Positions 26,988 through 36,474 of a stretch of 43,141 nucleotides of DNA are shown here, in pieces. The DNA comes from Gammaproteobacteria bacterium 53_120_T64 (lineage in GTDB: Bacteria; Pseudomonadota; Gammaproteobacteria; Pseudomonadales; Porticoccaceae), in assembly GCA_002162815.1 (NCBI GenBank), contig MAAT01000068.1, positions 1 to 43,141 on the forward strand. Reading direction: 5' to 3'. The number at the start of each line of letters is the position of its first letter. The first letter of the stretch is position 1. The notes under the pieces are model-generated. The model saw only the letters and a list, made by a program, of their open reading frames with translations, searched no databases and was not told the DNA's origin. Position numbers and translations under genes: made by a program.

Positions 26988-28148
26988 TTAAAAATCCCGC
27001 CATGAACCCGGTAAGGGCGTTATGTACGATACATAAATGGGGTCCCCGGGGCCGCCGCCAAAGTCGGTCTGAGTAATTTCAATATTCGAATTAAACTTCT
27101 TAAGATCACCCTCAAAGGCCATGGTGCCAAAGATTTTAGCGTTGCCTGTACCTGGGTTTGCACAACCACCCGGGGGCGTATCGTAGTACACCAAGCCGAA
27201 AATAATGGCGCCACCATTAATTGACGGGCAACCACTGCTCTCGTCAAAATACAAAATTACTGGGTGGGTGGCATCCCCAAGGTTCGCACTCCAGGGACTG
27301 GTGTCTGTAATGAAATAGACATCTGGCGACTTGGCCGCCATGTCTTGGACGCCCTGATCATCTTCGATGGCTCCAAACATCGCCTCAAACAGGCTATCCG
27401 AAACAATTTCTTCCGCGATTTGATTGGAGCCCGAGAAGTCGAATTGCCCGGGGTTGATACAATCGGTATCGCCTGAATCGCCCGCAATCGAGGCGATCGC
27501 AACATCATAGGCTTGGATATCCGGGGTGCCCAGAATCGCACCAACGGCAATACAATCTTCGACAATCAAAGCCGGGCCACTAAATGCGGAGGGTGATCCC
27601 AGCTTGGTACGCAACACCCTGACACTGAGCGTTTTGGTCACGTGGCTTTCTGCTTGCCCGGCAACAGTCACACTGACTTCGATGATTGCCGGCTCTGCCG
27701 CTTCATCCGTAAGCAGGGTATAGGTTATACCCGCGCCAAGTAGACCGAAATCATCTATGCCTTGAGCAATCGTATCTGCGACTAAATCACCATTCGGATC
27801 ATAAATGGATGTGGCTGTATCTCCGGCCAGCGCATTAGGGTCATTGGCCTCATCGACGACAGCCAGCCAATCGGGCGTAGTATCATCACTATCGGTATAC
27901 CAAATCTCTATTTGAGCAATGCCGTGTTCTAACGCCCCGTTTGCTGCGGCATAGACTTCTTTGCTGCGCAAATTAATACCACTTCTTTGCTGCTCATTAA
28001 TTGCCGATTTATTGACCACCAAGGAACTCAGGCTGGCAACAATCACTAAGATTAATGTCACCACCAAGGCAACCGCACCACGCTGATAGCCGAAGCCGCA
28101 GGAACCCCGCATACCCGTTTTCACGCTATTTACTTGTTTAACATCCAT
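26988..28148 (-). CDS. pilX: Type IV minor pilin PilX (long form)
   Basis: PilX-type pseudopilin. The N-terminal pattern QRG-AVALVVTLILVIVASLSS is the PilX N-domain; it lacks Glu5, as expected for PilX/GspK-like tip subunits. The protein has 386 residues from the ATG at 28146-28148, about twice the size of P. aeruginosa PilX. A GGAG about 8 bp upstream supports this start; an ATG at 28179-28181 and a TTG at 28185 are also in frame but have poor ribosome sites. The extended C-terminal half is not recognised. Confidence 0.78.
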   Translation of the reverse strand: MDVKQVNSVKTGMRGSCGFGYQRGAVALVVTLILVIVASLSSLVVNKSAINEQQRSGINLRSKEVYAAANGALEHGIAQIEIWYTDSDDTTPDWLAVVDEANDPNALAGDTATSIYDPNGDLVADTIAQGIDDFGLLGAGITYTLLTDEAAEPAIIEVSVTVAGQAESHVTKTLSVRVLRTKLGSPSAFSGPALIVEDCIAVGAILGTPDIQAYDVAIASIAGDSGDTDCINPGQFDFSGSNQIAEEIVSDSLFEAMFGAIEDDQGVQDMAAKSPDVYFITDTSPWSANLGDATHPVILYFDESSGCPSINGGAIIFGLVYYDTPPGGCANPGTGNAKIFGTMAFEGDLKKFNSNIEITQTDFGGGPGDPIYVSYITPLPGSWRDF

Positions 28149-28183
28149 AGTTGCGCTCCAAGCCTTTATGTAAACAGTCATGC

Positions 28184-28960
28184 TCAAGGCTTAACATAAT
28201 AGTGATCATTTCTAACCTTGACCGCGTCACGCAAGCGCACAGTAAACGCCGCATCCGCTGTTAACTGGCCCTCTAAAACAATATTAATTTTGCGTCGCGC
28301 CAGACAGGTTTCACCCACGTCACAAACACCATCATTATTACGAACAGCAGCACCATCGCCGACCTCGACATCTGTCGAGCCGGGGTCTAGCTCAAAAGTC
28401 AGCGCAGTAATCAACACTTCACCGTCGGTCATGTCTGCCCAGCCGACACCTCCCGCGCACTTGCCATCGACGGTATCGCGCTCAATGGCATTGGCATTAA
28501 GGCGAAAGGCAAAGTTTTCATCGCCGAGCACACCACCCGCAGGTCCCGTAGGTGGAAACGCACCATCTTTATCCTCATCGTAGCTATAGGCAATACAGTC
28601 GCACTCCACAGCGCCATCGCCATCGCCATCGGCACAGGTGCCGCCAAGGCTTATCACGCCAAAACCACCCATAGCGGCGAAGCCCAAATCGTCAAAAGAC
28701 GTGCCGCCGGCCGCCGGCCAGGCATCCACATAACCCGCGCGTTGAATTTCCCGACTAATGGTGCCGAGAGTGCTGCGCAACTGCTCATTCAGCCTGACCA
28801 TGCGGACATTTTCTATTCCCGAAAAGCTAATCTTGGCAAATACCGTTATTGCGCCGGCAAGAATCAGGCTACCAACAGCCAGACCGATCAATAACTCCAC
28901 TAAACTGAAACCCCGCGCTCGCCCCCGCAGAGGGTTTGGAGACTTAATGATTAGGGGCAT
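28184..28960 (-). CDS. pilW: Type IV minor pilin PilW
   Basis: Minor pilin with prepilin cleavage after G17 (RARG-FSLVELLIGLAVGSLILAG) and Glu5 at E22; the following EQLRSTLGTISREIQRAGYVDA is typical of PilW. It has 258 residues. Three Asp-rich loops stand out: DGDGDG (111-116), DEDKDG (128-133) and NNDGVCDVGETC (208-219), similar to calcium-binding loops. There are seven cysteines, so several disulfides are possible. Its start overlaps the end of fimT by 10 bp. Confidence 0.83.
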   Translation of the reverse strand: MPLIIKSPNPLRGRARGFSLVELLIGLAVGSLILAGAITVFAKISFSGIENVRMVRLNEQLRSTLGTISREIQRAGYVDAWPAAGGTSFDDLGFAAMGGFGVISLGGTCADGDGDGAVECDCIAYSYDEDKDGAFPPTGPAGGVLGDENFAFRLNANAIERDTVDGKCAGGVGWADMTDGEVLITALTFELDPGSTDVEVGDGAAVRNNDGVCDVGETCLARRKINIVLEGQLTADAAFTVRLRDAVKVRNDHYYVKP

Positions 28961-29502
28961 GCTCTGTACCCCATGGTCGATTGACTGCTAGAGGGAGCAC
29001 AAATTCTCACTCGACCCATGTTACTAACCACTACATCCAGGTCCCAGTCCGCTGCTGAAAGGCTTACAGTGCCATTTCCCGCTGTGCCCTTCACGGTATC
29101 GAAAAAAGTCACACCGGCAAAGCTCTCGGTAATCGTCACACCGCTGAAATCGGCGCCACTAACCACCTGGGTCACAGGTGTACCCGCAACGTCTACGGTG
29201 CAACTATTTGCGTTGGCACAATTACACGGCGGATCGAATGGAGAGGGCCTCTCCTCATAGCCCAGGCACCACGTCCCAGCATCTACGTCAACTCTCATAT
29301 CTACACTGCGTATCACTGCTTCGGCGCGAGCCTTGGTGATGAGACCATAAACCTCTTCCGCAGCACGCTTAAGTCGGTTTTTTTCAAAGAAATCATTGAA
29401 GGAAGGAACAGCCAAGGACAATACGATGGCGACAATAGCGATGACGATCATCGCCTCGATTAAGGTAAAACCCTGTTGGCATGAAGCCCGTTTATTGTGC
29501 AT
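28951..29502 (-). CDS. Type IV minor pilin FimT/GspH-like
   Basis: First gene of the pilin operon. The preprotein of 183 residues has a short leader cleaved after G11 (CQQG-FTLIEAMIVIAIVAIVLSLAVPSF), Glu5 at E16, and a GspH/FimT-like region with RLKRAAEEVYGLITKARAEAVIR. Four cysteines lie in WCLGYEER...CNCANANSC. Whether it corresponds to FimT or FimU of Pseudomonas cannot be decided by eye. No clear promoter or sigma-54 site was found in the 255 bases upstream (29503-29757), which hold nothing else I can support. Confidence 0.83.
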   Translation of the reverse strand: MHNKRASCQQGFTLIEAMIVIAIVAIVLSLAVPSFNDFFEKNRLKRAAEEVYGLITKARAEAVIRSVDMRVDVDAGTWCLGYEERPSPFDPPCNCANANSCTVDVAGTPVTQVVSGADFSGVTITESFAGVTFFDTVKGTAGNGTVSLSAADWDLDVVVSNMGRVRICAPSSSQSTMGYRACP

Positions 29503-29757
29503 GCGCTCTATTCACCGATTGATTCCCTTGCACGGTAACAACTCTGCGCCCCCTAAACATTGATAGTGTTCGCAAGTCATCCACATTCGAGGGGCGAGAA
29601 AAATAGATGGGGGAAGTCGATTATATCGCCGACAGGCAGGCCTCATTGGCCCACCTATCGCCACGAAAAACCGCTTATCTCTAATTATTTTCGGCGCGGA
29701 GATCAACGGCTGGAAGAGGGACTTAAGCGGCTACCCGAAGATAGCCCAAGCTAATGC

Positions 29758-30090
29758 TTAATTACCTTGTTTTGCGAACTGATGCACCCAAACCAAATCA
29801 TCTTCATTCCAGGTCATGCCATCGTGCATGCTGAGAATCACCTGCTTATAGACCTCAAGCGCCGGATAACCCTCGGCGCGGGCATCGGCATCGCTTATAT
29901 CGCCGAGACGCTGGCGCTGCAGTGAAACCACCTCGAAGGTCTCGCCTTCCAAGGCAAAGGTCTCACCCGGGTAGGCGTAGACGCCATCACGACGCTGCTG
30001 GGTTTTCTGACCGGCGCGCACGGCGGCAACTGATTTGGGGTGGCGTACAAGGTTGCCAATTTCACAGGTTTTCTCAGGATAATCACTCAT
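29758..30090 (-). CDS. ASCH domain protein
   Basis: Small 110-residue protein with the ASCH fold, related to PUA RNA-binding domains and thought to bind RNA or modified nucleosides; some relatives are amidohydrolases. Visible pattern: SVAAVRAGQKTQQRRDGVY, then LEGETFEVVSLQRQRLGDISDADARAEGY, which fits ASCH closely. ATG at 30088-30090 is chosen; AAGGAG lies 13 bp upstream, a long spacing. An in-frame TTG ten codons upstream would put the ribosome site inside the gene. It is a single gene between the pilin operon and serC. Confidence 0.75.
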   Translation of the reverse strand: MSDYPEKTCEIGNLVRHPKSVAAVRAGQKTQQRRDGVYAYPGETFALEGETFEVVSLQRQRLGDISDADARAEGYPALEVYKQVILSMHDGMTWNEDDLVWVHQFAKQGN

Positions 30091-30349
30091 GATATGTTTT
30101 CTTCTCCTTATAAAATTCAATAGTTTCGAGGCTTAATACCTGTGTCGATCTGACAATCTAACGCCACGAGGCACCAAGCCACCCAATATACACGGGTATT
30201 GCCGCCATTCCTCTTTGAGCGGCGCCCCCACTCAAAACCCAGACATTATACGCAGCCCTATGCAACAAGGCTGCCGATCAGTAAAATTGCCGCCTTTTCG
30301 CGCACGCCGCTGGGCCAACCAGCAATGCACCCTCATTTAAGGAATCGCC

Positions 30350-31483
30350 ATGACGCCCTCCGCCAATAAGCCCACTGTAAAACCGGCTAACCCGAACTTT
30401 TCTTCAGGGCCTTGCAGTAAGCGACCCGGCTATAGCGTGGAAGCCCTGGACATTGCCACGCTGGGGCGCTCTCACCGCTCCGCCATTGGCAAAAAAGCCC
30501 TGGCCCGCGCCTGCGCTGACACCGCCGAATTGCTCGGCTTGCCCGAGGGCTACCGAGTTGGCGTAGTGCCAGCATCGGATACCGGCGCGGTAGAAATGGC
30601 CCTGTGGTCACTACTCGGTGCCAAACCGGTCGACATCTTTGCCTGGGAATCTTTCGGCGAAGGCTGGGTCGGCGACATCACCAACCAGCTCAAACTCGAC
30701 AATGTCAGCGCCCACCGCGCCGACTACGGCCTGCTGCCCGACCTGTCTCTCGCCAATCCCGAACACGATACCGTCTTCACCTGGAATGGCACCACCTCTG
30801 GCGTCAAAGTGGTCGACGGCGATTGGATTAGCGATGAACGCACTGGCCTAACTATTTGCGATGCCACCTCCGCTGTTTTCGCCATGGAACTGCCCTGGCA
30901 CAAGCTTGATGTTGTCACCTTTAGCTGGCAAAAAGTGCTCGGCGGCGAAGGTGCCCACGGCATGTTGATACTCAGCCCCCGCGCGGTTGAACGCCTCGAA
31001 AGTTATACCCCCGACTGGCCGATGCCGAAAATTTTCCGCATGACCAAAAAAGGCAAGTTGAACGAGGGGATTTTCCGAGGCGAAACCATCAACACCCCCT
31101 CCATGCTCTGTGTCGCCGACTACCTCGACGCGCTCGATTGGGTGCGCGCGATCGGCGGCGTCGAGGCCAGCATCGCCCGCTCCCAAGCCAACCTCGCGAT
31201 CATTGAAGATTTTGTCGCCGCCAATGACTGGATCGACTTCCTCGCCCAAGAAAAGGCCACACGCTCTAACACCAGTGTTTGCTTAACCCTGACACTCGAA
31301 GCCAATCAGGTTAAAGCGCTGGCTAAATTGCTCGACACCGAGGGTGTAGCCTTTGACATCGGCGCCTATCGCGATGCCCCAGCGGGCCTACGCATTTGGT
31401 GTGGCGCCACGGTTGAAGCCAGTGATTTGCAAGCGCTGATGCCCTGGTTGAGCTGGGCCTACGAGCAAATCAAACACGCCTAA
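30350..31483 (+). CDS. serC: Phosphoserine aminotransferase (Methanosarcina/alphaproteobacterial type)
   Basis: PLP transaminase making phosphoserine from 3-phosphohydroxypyruvate and glutamate. The 377-residue protein begins with [16 protein letters not shown] and has the PLP lysine at K195 in [15 protein letters not shown]. This is the divergent SerC branch known from Methanosarcina and rhizobia, not the E. coli type. An AAGGAA lies about 8 bp before the ATG. It is followed after 58 bp by serA, so the two enzymes are made together; no serB is in the window. The 229-base gap upstream (30121-30349) shows no clear promoter. Confidence 0.9.
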   Translation: MTPSANKPTVKPANPNFSSGPCSKRPGYSVEALDIATLGRSHRSAIGKKALARACADTAELLGLPEGYRVGVVPASDTGAVEMALWSLLGAKPVDIFAWESFGEGWVGDITNQLKLDNVSAHRADYGLLPDLSLANPEHDTVFTWNGTTSGVKVVDGDWISDERTGLTICDATSAVFAMELPWHKLDVVTFSWQKVLGGEGAHGMLILSPRAVERLESYTPDWPMPKIFRMTKKGKLNEGIFRGETINTPSMLCVADYLDALDWVRAIGGVEASIARSQANLAIIEDFVAANDWIDFLAQEKATRSNTSVCLTLTLEANQVKALAKLLDTEGVAFDIGAYRDAPAGLRIWCGATVEASDLQALMPWLSWAYEQIKHA

Positions 31484-31541
31484 ACGCGACAACGGTAGGC
31501 CCTGTGGCCGCCGACCTCAACCTCAGACAAAGAGAAGCCCC

Positions 31542-32714
31542 ATGTATAAAGTTCGCACTTACAACCAAATCTCCAGTAAGGGTCTCGACCGTTTCCCCCG
31601 CGAGAGCTACGAAATCGCCAGCGAATTTGCCCAGCCCGATGCCTTTATGCTGCGCAGCCAGAAACTCCACGGCGCAGAAATACCCGAGAGCCTCGTCGCC
31701 ATCGCCCGCGCCGGTGCCGGGGTCAACAATATTCCCGTCGCCGATTACTCTGCCAAGGGCGTGGTTGTCTTCAACACCCCCGGCGCCAATGCCAACGCGG
31801 TAAAAGAGCTGGTTGCGGCCAGCTTACTGCTGGGCTCCCGAGATATTATTGGTGGCATTAATTACGCCCAGTCACTGAGCGATATGAGTGATGCCGGTGA
31901 GATGTCCAAACTGCTCGAAAAAGAAAAGAAGCGTTTTGCCGGCAGTGAATTGCAGGGTAAAACCCTCGGCGTCGTCGGCCTCGGCGCCATTGGCGCCAAT
32001 GTCGCCAATATGGCCCTTGAGCTAGGCATGGAGGTGATCGGCTACGACCCCGCCATCTCCGTTGAAGCCGCTTGGCAGCTGTCGAGTGCTATTGGCAAAA
32101 TGGACAACCTGCAGAGCCTGCTGGCCCGCGCCGACTACATCACCCTGCATGTGCCCGCGATAGAGGCGACCCGGCATATGATCAACGCCGAAGCCCTGCG
32201 CTGCTTTAAGCCCACCGCCAAGCTACTCAACTTTGCCCGTGAAGAAATTGTCGATACCGATGCCCTGGTAGCCGCCCTCGACCAGCAACAACTGGCGAGC
32301 TATATCGCCGACTTCCCCACCCCCAATCTTCTCGGTAGGGCCGACGTGATACTCACGCCTCACATTGGCGCCAGCACCCAAGAGGCCGAGGAAAACTGCG
32401 CCATTATGGCCGCCGACCAGCTGATGGAATTTTTAGAACATGGCAATATCAAAAATTCCGTCAACTTCCCGCCGATTGCCATGGCGCGCAGTGAGGGTCA
32501 CCGCATCACCTTTAGCAATGACAATGTGCCGAAGGTGCTGGGCAACGTGCTGGGCATTCTTGCCGACAGCAATAACAATGTGATCGATTTACTCAACAAG
32601 AGCCGCAACGACATTGCCTACAATATTATCGACGTTGAGCAACAGCCCAGCGACGATATTATCGCCGCCATTGCCGCTGTTGACGGGGTTATCCGGGTCC
32701 GGGTACTGAGCTAA
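31542..32714 (+). CDS. serA: D-3-phosphoglycerate dehydrogenase with ACT domain
   Basis: Oxidises 3-phosphoglycerate in the first committed step of serine synthesis. It has 390 residues: substrate domain (1-95 and 285-310), nucleotide-binding domain with GLGAIG (146-151), and a C-terminal ACT domain (about 318-390) for serine feedback. Catalytic R233 (NFAREEIVD) and H274 (LTPHIGAST) are present. The Glu that follows FPT in E. coli SerA is absent: here it reads DFPTPNLLG, a feature also found in short ACT-type enzymes as I recall. Its stop overlaps the stop of the convergent kinase gene by 4 bp. Confidence 0.92.
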   Translation: MYKVRTYNQISSKGLDRFPRESYEIASEFAQPDAFMLRSQKLHGAEIPESLVAIARAGAGVNNIPVADYSAKGVVVFNTPGANANAVKELVAASLLLGSRDIIGGINYAQSLSDMSDAGEMSKLLEKEKKRFAGSELQGKTLGVVGLGAIGANVANMALELGMEVIGYDPAISVEAAWQLSSAIGKMDNLQSLLARADYITLHVPAIEATRHMINAEALRCFKPTAKLLNFAREEIVDTDALVAALDQQQLASYIADFPTPNLLGRADVILTPHIGASTQEAEENCAIMAADQLMEFLEHGNIKNSVNFPPIAMARSEGHRITFSNDNVPKVLGNVLGILADSNNNVIDLLNKSRNDIAYNIIDVEQQPSDDIIAAIAAVDGVIRVRVLS

Positions 32715-35389
32715 ACACGCTCCTCGCCCGCCTCTCGCTTGAGGCGGGCGAACTCCTCTTCTATCGACTGTAGAGCATCGCCCACCCAGGCATCCTCTTC
32801 TTTCACCAAGGTGTGTAGAGCCTGCACCTGCTTTTCTAGCTCACCCAGTTTAAAGACACCGGCGATACCTAGCAGTTGGTGAATAATTTCTCGCAAGGCA
32901 ACGACATCACGGTTCTGGTAGGTCTCAACAGCATTGGCCAAGAGCTTGTCGACCTCTTGAAAAAATTTCGCCTGAGGAATCTGTGGTTTGGCGATACCTT
33001 GCATTGGTACGCGGCTCGGCTTTCTATTCAATAAGCTCAGCATCAAGTCAATCAGGCGCTTATTATTGAAGGGTTTATGCATCAATTCATTGCGCCCGGA
33101 TAGGCTCGCTAAGCGCTCGCTATGCTGCAGTACATCCGCCGTTAGCATCACCGCTGGCGTCGTCGCATTACAGCCGTCGGACGCTCTGATTGCCGCCAGC
33201 GCCTCTATGCCATTGAGCTCGGGCATATGCACATCAAAGGCCAGCAGATCAAAGGCTACCTGCTCACTCCGCACCAGGGCTTGCGCGCCATCCTCAACCG
33301 CCTCTAACTCACAGCCCGCCTTTTCGAGCAGAGTAGATAAGAGTAGGCGGCTGAAATCATTATCCTCTGCCACCAAGACTTTTACCCCCGACAGCGGCCT
33401 GACCGCGCCGCTGCCAACCAGTGAGCCATGTTTCAAGAAATTGTAAACGGTATAAAACTCCGCGCTCGACCAAGGCTTGGCAAGATAGGTGATATCCAAA
33501 CTATCAACACCTTGAATATTAAAAACCGCATTGTCACGTAAGCCTCGCAGTGGCAAAAATACAAAGATCGGCACCGGCGTGCATTGCCTCAGGCGCGCCA
33601 GCATATCGGCCAGTGAATGCTCCAACTCACTGATCGGCAAACTAATGACGATCGCCTCAATATCTCTCATCACCAAGCTGTTAATAAGTACCTCAAAGTC
33701 CTCATACAAACGCAGATCATCGGTTATTCGCTGTACCGCGTGCCCCAACGCCTGCCGTGAAACTATCCCTGGATCGAACACCGCCAGCGTCGTAGGCAAG
33801 CGCTCTAGCTTGCGGTGCCCCTCTTGTACCGCGAGGGGTAGACTGACGCGAATACGGGAGCCTACAGACTCCTCGCTGCACAGCTCAATATTGCCACCCA
33901 TCAGGCTCACAAGGTCTTGCACAATGGGCAGGCCCAGCCCGGTACCGCCAAAACGACGCGTGATTGTCGTATCGGCCTGCGTGAACGCTTCAAAGATATT
34001 TACTTGCTGAGCCGCCGACATACCTATGCCCGTGTCCTCGACGTCGATCAGCAGGGTCACCGTGTTATCGACGACACCGCCGCTGCTAAGCCGCACCAGA
34101 ATATAACCCCGCTCGGTAAATTTGATGGCGTTACCCACCAAATTTGACACCACTTGGCGCAAGCGCAGAGAATCGCCGTAGAGCAAGACCGGCAATTCGG
34201 GGTCAACATCGATAATCACCTCGATGTTTTTTTCAAAGGCCGAAGGGCCCTGCAGCCGCACCGGGCTTTCCACGCAGGCGACAATATCCAGGGGCTGGAC
34301 GTCGAGCGCCATAACGCCAGACTGTAAACGGGCGTGCTCGAGAATATCGTCAATTAACTGTAACAGCTGCTCGGATGCCTGCTCGATAATCGCGCAGTAT
34401 TGCTGCTCCGAGCTATCCAAGTTGGACTGTTCGAGCAAGCGCACAAAGCCCTGTATTGAATTCAAGGGGGTGCGCAGCTCGTGACTCATCCGCGCCAGAA
34501 AATCGCTCTTTGCCCGACTGGCCTCCTTCGCTTTCTGGTGCTCGACTTCCAGCTCCAGGTTTTTCAACTGTAAATTTTCCAGTGACATCCTCAAGCGTGC
34601 GGTGGCACTACTGACACGCTGCTCCAGGCCCCGCTGGCTGTCGGCAATAGACTTCGCCATATAGTTAATACCCCGGCCCAATGCCGCCAACTCCTCGACG
34701 CCACTCGCCTGCGCCTGCGCCTCCAGGTTACCGCTCTGAATATCTTCAACGGTAGCCGTCAGTGAGGTAATCGGCGCCAACATGCCACTGCCGAGGGAAT
34801 AAGACAGGAAAAAAACCAGAATCAATAAGCCCGCTGCGGTGACACCATTACGCACCAATACATCCCGCTGCTCTGCTGCCATGGCCGATATATCGACGGC
34901 AAGAATGACCCAGCCCGTGACGGCCTCAGCGCCCTCGAGCGGCGCCTCGCCGTAGTCCTCTATCTCAATGCTTAAGGTTGAAACGGGGCGCTCAAAATAA
35001 AGCCGATGGCCAATGACGCGATGCTCCAAACCCAGGCTCACAGGAAGTAATGCGGGCCACGGCACCTGGCCCCTAAGGGTTGAAACCAAAACTTGTCTGT
35101 CGGCATTCAAAAACGCGACACCATCGATTTGCGCCAAGACCGACATCGATGTCGCCAAGGTATCGAGCAATTGTTCGTTGCCGGAGTAGAGCGCAAAGTC
35201 CGAGGTCGCCGCCAAGTAACCGGCCGCAGTCCGGCCGAGATCAAGGTATTCGCTCTGCAGCTCTGCTCTCTCTTCAATGATAGTGTTCACGGTCAGTAGA
35301 GCTGTTAACAGAATCAATGGCACCGCTGACAGTAGCAATAAACGCCCGCGCAGGGTTTGGGCAAAAAACCGTAGCCAGCGCCCCGTCAC
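32711..35389 (-). CDS. Hybrid sensor histidine kinase (BarA-like layout)
   Basis: Inner-membrane hybrid kinase of 892 residues. Order: membrane segment (about 18-37), periplasmic sensor region (38-180), second membrane segment (182-202), HAMP (204-257), coiled coil, HisKA with phospho-acceptor H303 (SHELRTPLNSIQGF), HATPase with N420, DTGIGM and GGTGLGLPIV, a degenerate receiver (about 531-655), an intact receiver (667-788) with D719 in FDVHMPELNG, and a C-terminal HPt with H837 (IIHQLLGIAGVFKL). GTG start at 35387-35389 overlaps the upstream stop as GTGA, so translation is coupled to the binding-protein gene. No DNA-binding response regulator is nearby, so the output must be elsewhere. Confidence 0.92.
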   Translation of the reverse strand: MTGRWLRFFAQTLRGRLLLLSAVPLILLTALLTVNTIIEERAELQSEYLDLGRTAAGYLAATSDFALYSGNEQLLDTLATSMSVLAQIDGVAFLNADRQVLVSTLRGQVPWPALLPVSLGLEHRVIGHRLYFERPVSTLSIEIEDYGEAPLEGAEAVTGWVILAVDISAMAAEQRDVLVRNGVTAAGLLILVFFLSYSLGSGMLAPITSLTATVEDIQSGNLEAQAQASGVEELAALGRGINYMAKSIADSQRGLEQRVSSATARLRMSLENLQLKNLELEVEHQKAKEASRAKSDFLARMSHELRTPLNSIQGFVRLLEQSNLDSSEQQYCAIIEQASEQLLQLIDDILEHARLQSGVMALDVQPLDIVACVESPVRLQGPSAFEKNIEVIIDVDPELPVLLYGDSLRLRQVVSNLVGNAIKFTERGYILVRLSSGGVVDNTVTLLIDVEDTGIGMSAAQQVNIFEAFTQADTTITRRFGGTGLGLPIVQDLVSLMGGNIELCSEESVGSRIRVSLPLAVQEGHRKLERLPTTLAVFDPGIVSRQALGHAVQRITDDLRLYEDFEVLINSLVMRDIEAIVISLPISELEHSLADMLARLRQCTPVPIFVFLPLRGLRDNAVFNIQGVDSLDITYLAKPWSSAEFYTVYNFLKHGSLVGSGAVRPLSGVKVLVAEDNDFSRLLLSTLLEKAGCELEAVEDGAQALVRSEQVAFDLLAFDVHMPELNGIEALAAIRASDGCNATTPAVMLTADVLQHSERLASLSGRNELMHKPFNNKRLIDLMLSLLNRKPSRVPMQGIAKPQIPQAKFFQEVDKLLANAVETYQNRDVVALREIIHQLLGIAGVFKLGELEKQVQALHTLVKEEDAWVGDALQSIEEEFARLKREAGEERV

Positions 35390-36321
35390 TGAGAGGACTC
35401 GAGTACGGCTTGGTAGTCCCGATACAGGCTTTGCTGATCCGGCACACTAATATTGAGCGCGGCGGCCACCGCCCGGTTAACTTCTAGGGTGTAATACTGT
35501 GGATCGTGAGTCTGCCAAGCCTCGCCATCCATCGACCCCTCCCCCTTCAAATTCAATAGCCTCGCTAACAACTCCGCCCCGTGGCGACCAATATTTTCCG
35601 GGCTAGAATACACGGCAGCCAGAGCCCCGGCTTTCGCGTAGGAACGGGAAAATCCAATAATGGCCACCTTTTGACGAAAGCTCAAATACAGTAACCACTT
35701 AGCAACACTTTTATTGAATACACCACGGTCCGCCACGGCAAGGAAGACATCGGTTTTTTGCACCAAGGGGCTCAACACCCCGATGGGGTTATCATCGCTA
35801 TCGAGATGAGCGTAGACCAGCTCCATACTCGCTCGCTCAACAGCCCTTAGCAATTGTGGCTTACTGGCCACAGAGACCGGGCCAAACACCGCACCGACTC
35901 GCTGTGCCTCAGGCACCAGTAATTTCGCCATTGCCAGAGGCCGCTCCACGGGCTGATCAATCACCACCGCCGCACGGCGCCCCGTCCCCGATAGGCGTGC
36001 GAGCAACTCGTCCCAAGTGGCCACAGGTATTAATAGGCTGAGGATATCGGCATCGGAGAAGTGGCTCAGGGCAAACTCACTGGCTTTAGAACCAACGGCA
36101 ACCACGGTACTACCCGGCACGACCTCCGTGGTTTGCTTTAGGTCTCGTATAAGTACCTGCGGCGACTTAGCTCGCTGCGCCAAGACTTGCTGAAAAACGG
36201 CTGACACTTCTTGATAGTAGGGTTGATCGCCCGATAACAATAGGTATACGGGCGCATCTTCTGCCGCGTTGGTAAGCACGGCTACCAATGACAGCAGCAA
36301 AGCGAGGCATAGCCGTTGCAT
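35386..36321 (-). CDS. Periplasmic ABC-type substrate-binding protein (PF04392-like)
   Basis: Exported binding protein of 311 residues from the chosen ATG at 36319-36321, which begins a clean signal peptide (MQRLCLALLLSLVAVLTNAA). Two in-frame ATGs further out, 36358-36360 and 36433-36435, are possible and would give long N-termini; none has a strong ribosome site, and 36435 would leave only 39 bp after the receptor gene. The pattern RVGAVFGPVS, the DVFLAVADRGVFN segment and SSPENIGRHGAELLARLL fit the TrpX/PF04392 family. No ABC permease or ATPase is adjacent. It lies between a TonB receptor and a hybrid kinase, so it probably presents a ligand to the kinase, which is inference. Confidence 0.75.
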   Translation of the reverse strand: MQRLCLALLLSLVAVLTNAAEDAPVYLLLSGDQPYYQEVSAVFQQVLAQRAKSPQVLIRDLKQTTEVVPGSTVVAVGSKASEFALSHFSDADILSLLIPVATWDELLARLSGTGRRAAVVIDQPVERPLAMAKLLVPEAQRVGAVFGPVSVASKPQLLRAVERASMELVYAHLDSDDNPIGVLSPLVQKTDVFLAVADRGVFNKSVAKWLLYLSFRQKVAIIGFSRSYAKAGALAAVYSSPENIGRHGAELLARLLNLKGEGSMDGEAWQTHDPQYYTLEVNRAVAAALNISVPDQQSLYRDYQAVLESSQ

Positions 36322-36474
36322 CGAATTACGGGCCAGGCCCTGTTTACATCCCTCCTTCATCGATTTAAACAACCCGCAGAATACCGGCATTGCGATGTTG
36401 CTCGCGAATAACCCTGCGACACCCCTGAAATCCATTTCGCTTCATTATTTCCATCGTCCATACGGCTACGCCCT

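Noticed and set aside
29560..29754. 64-codon plus-strand frame between fimT and the ASCH gene
   Set aside because: No ribosome site, no recognisable family and no coding-like pattern; probably chance.
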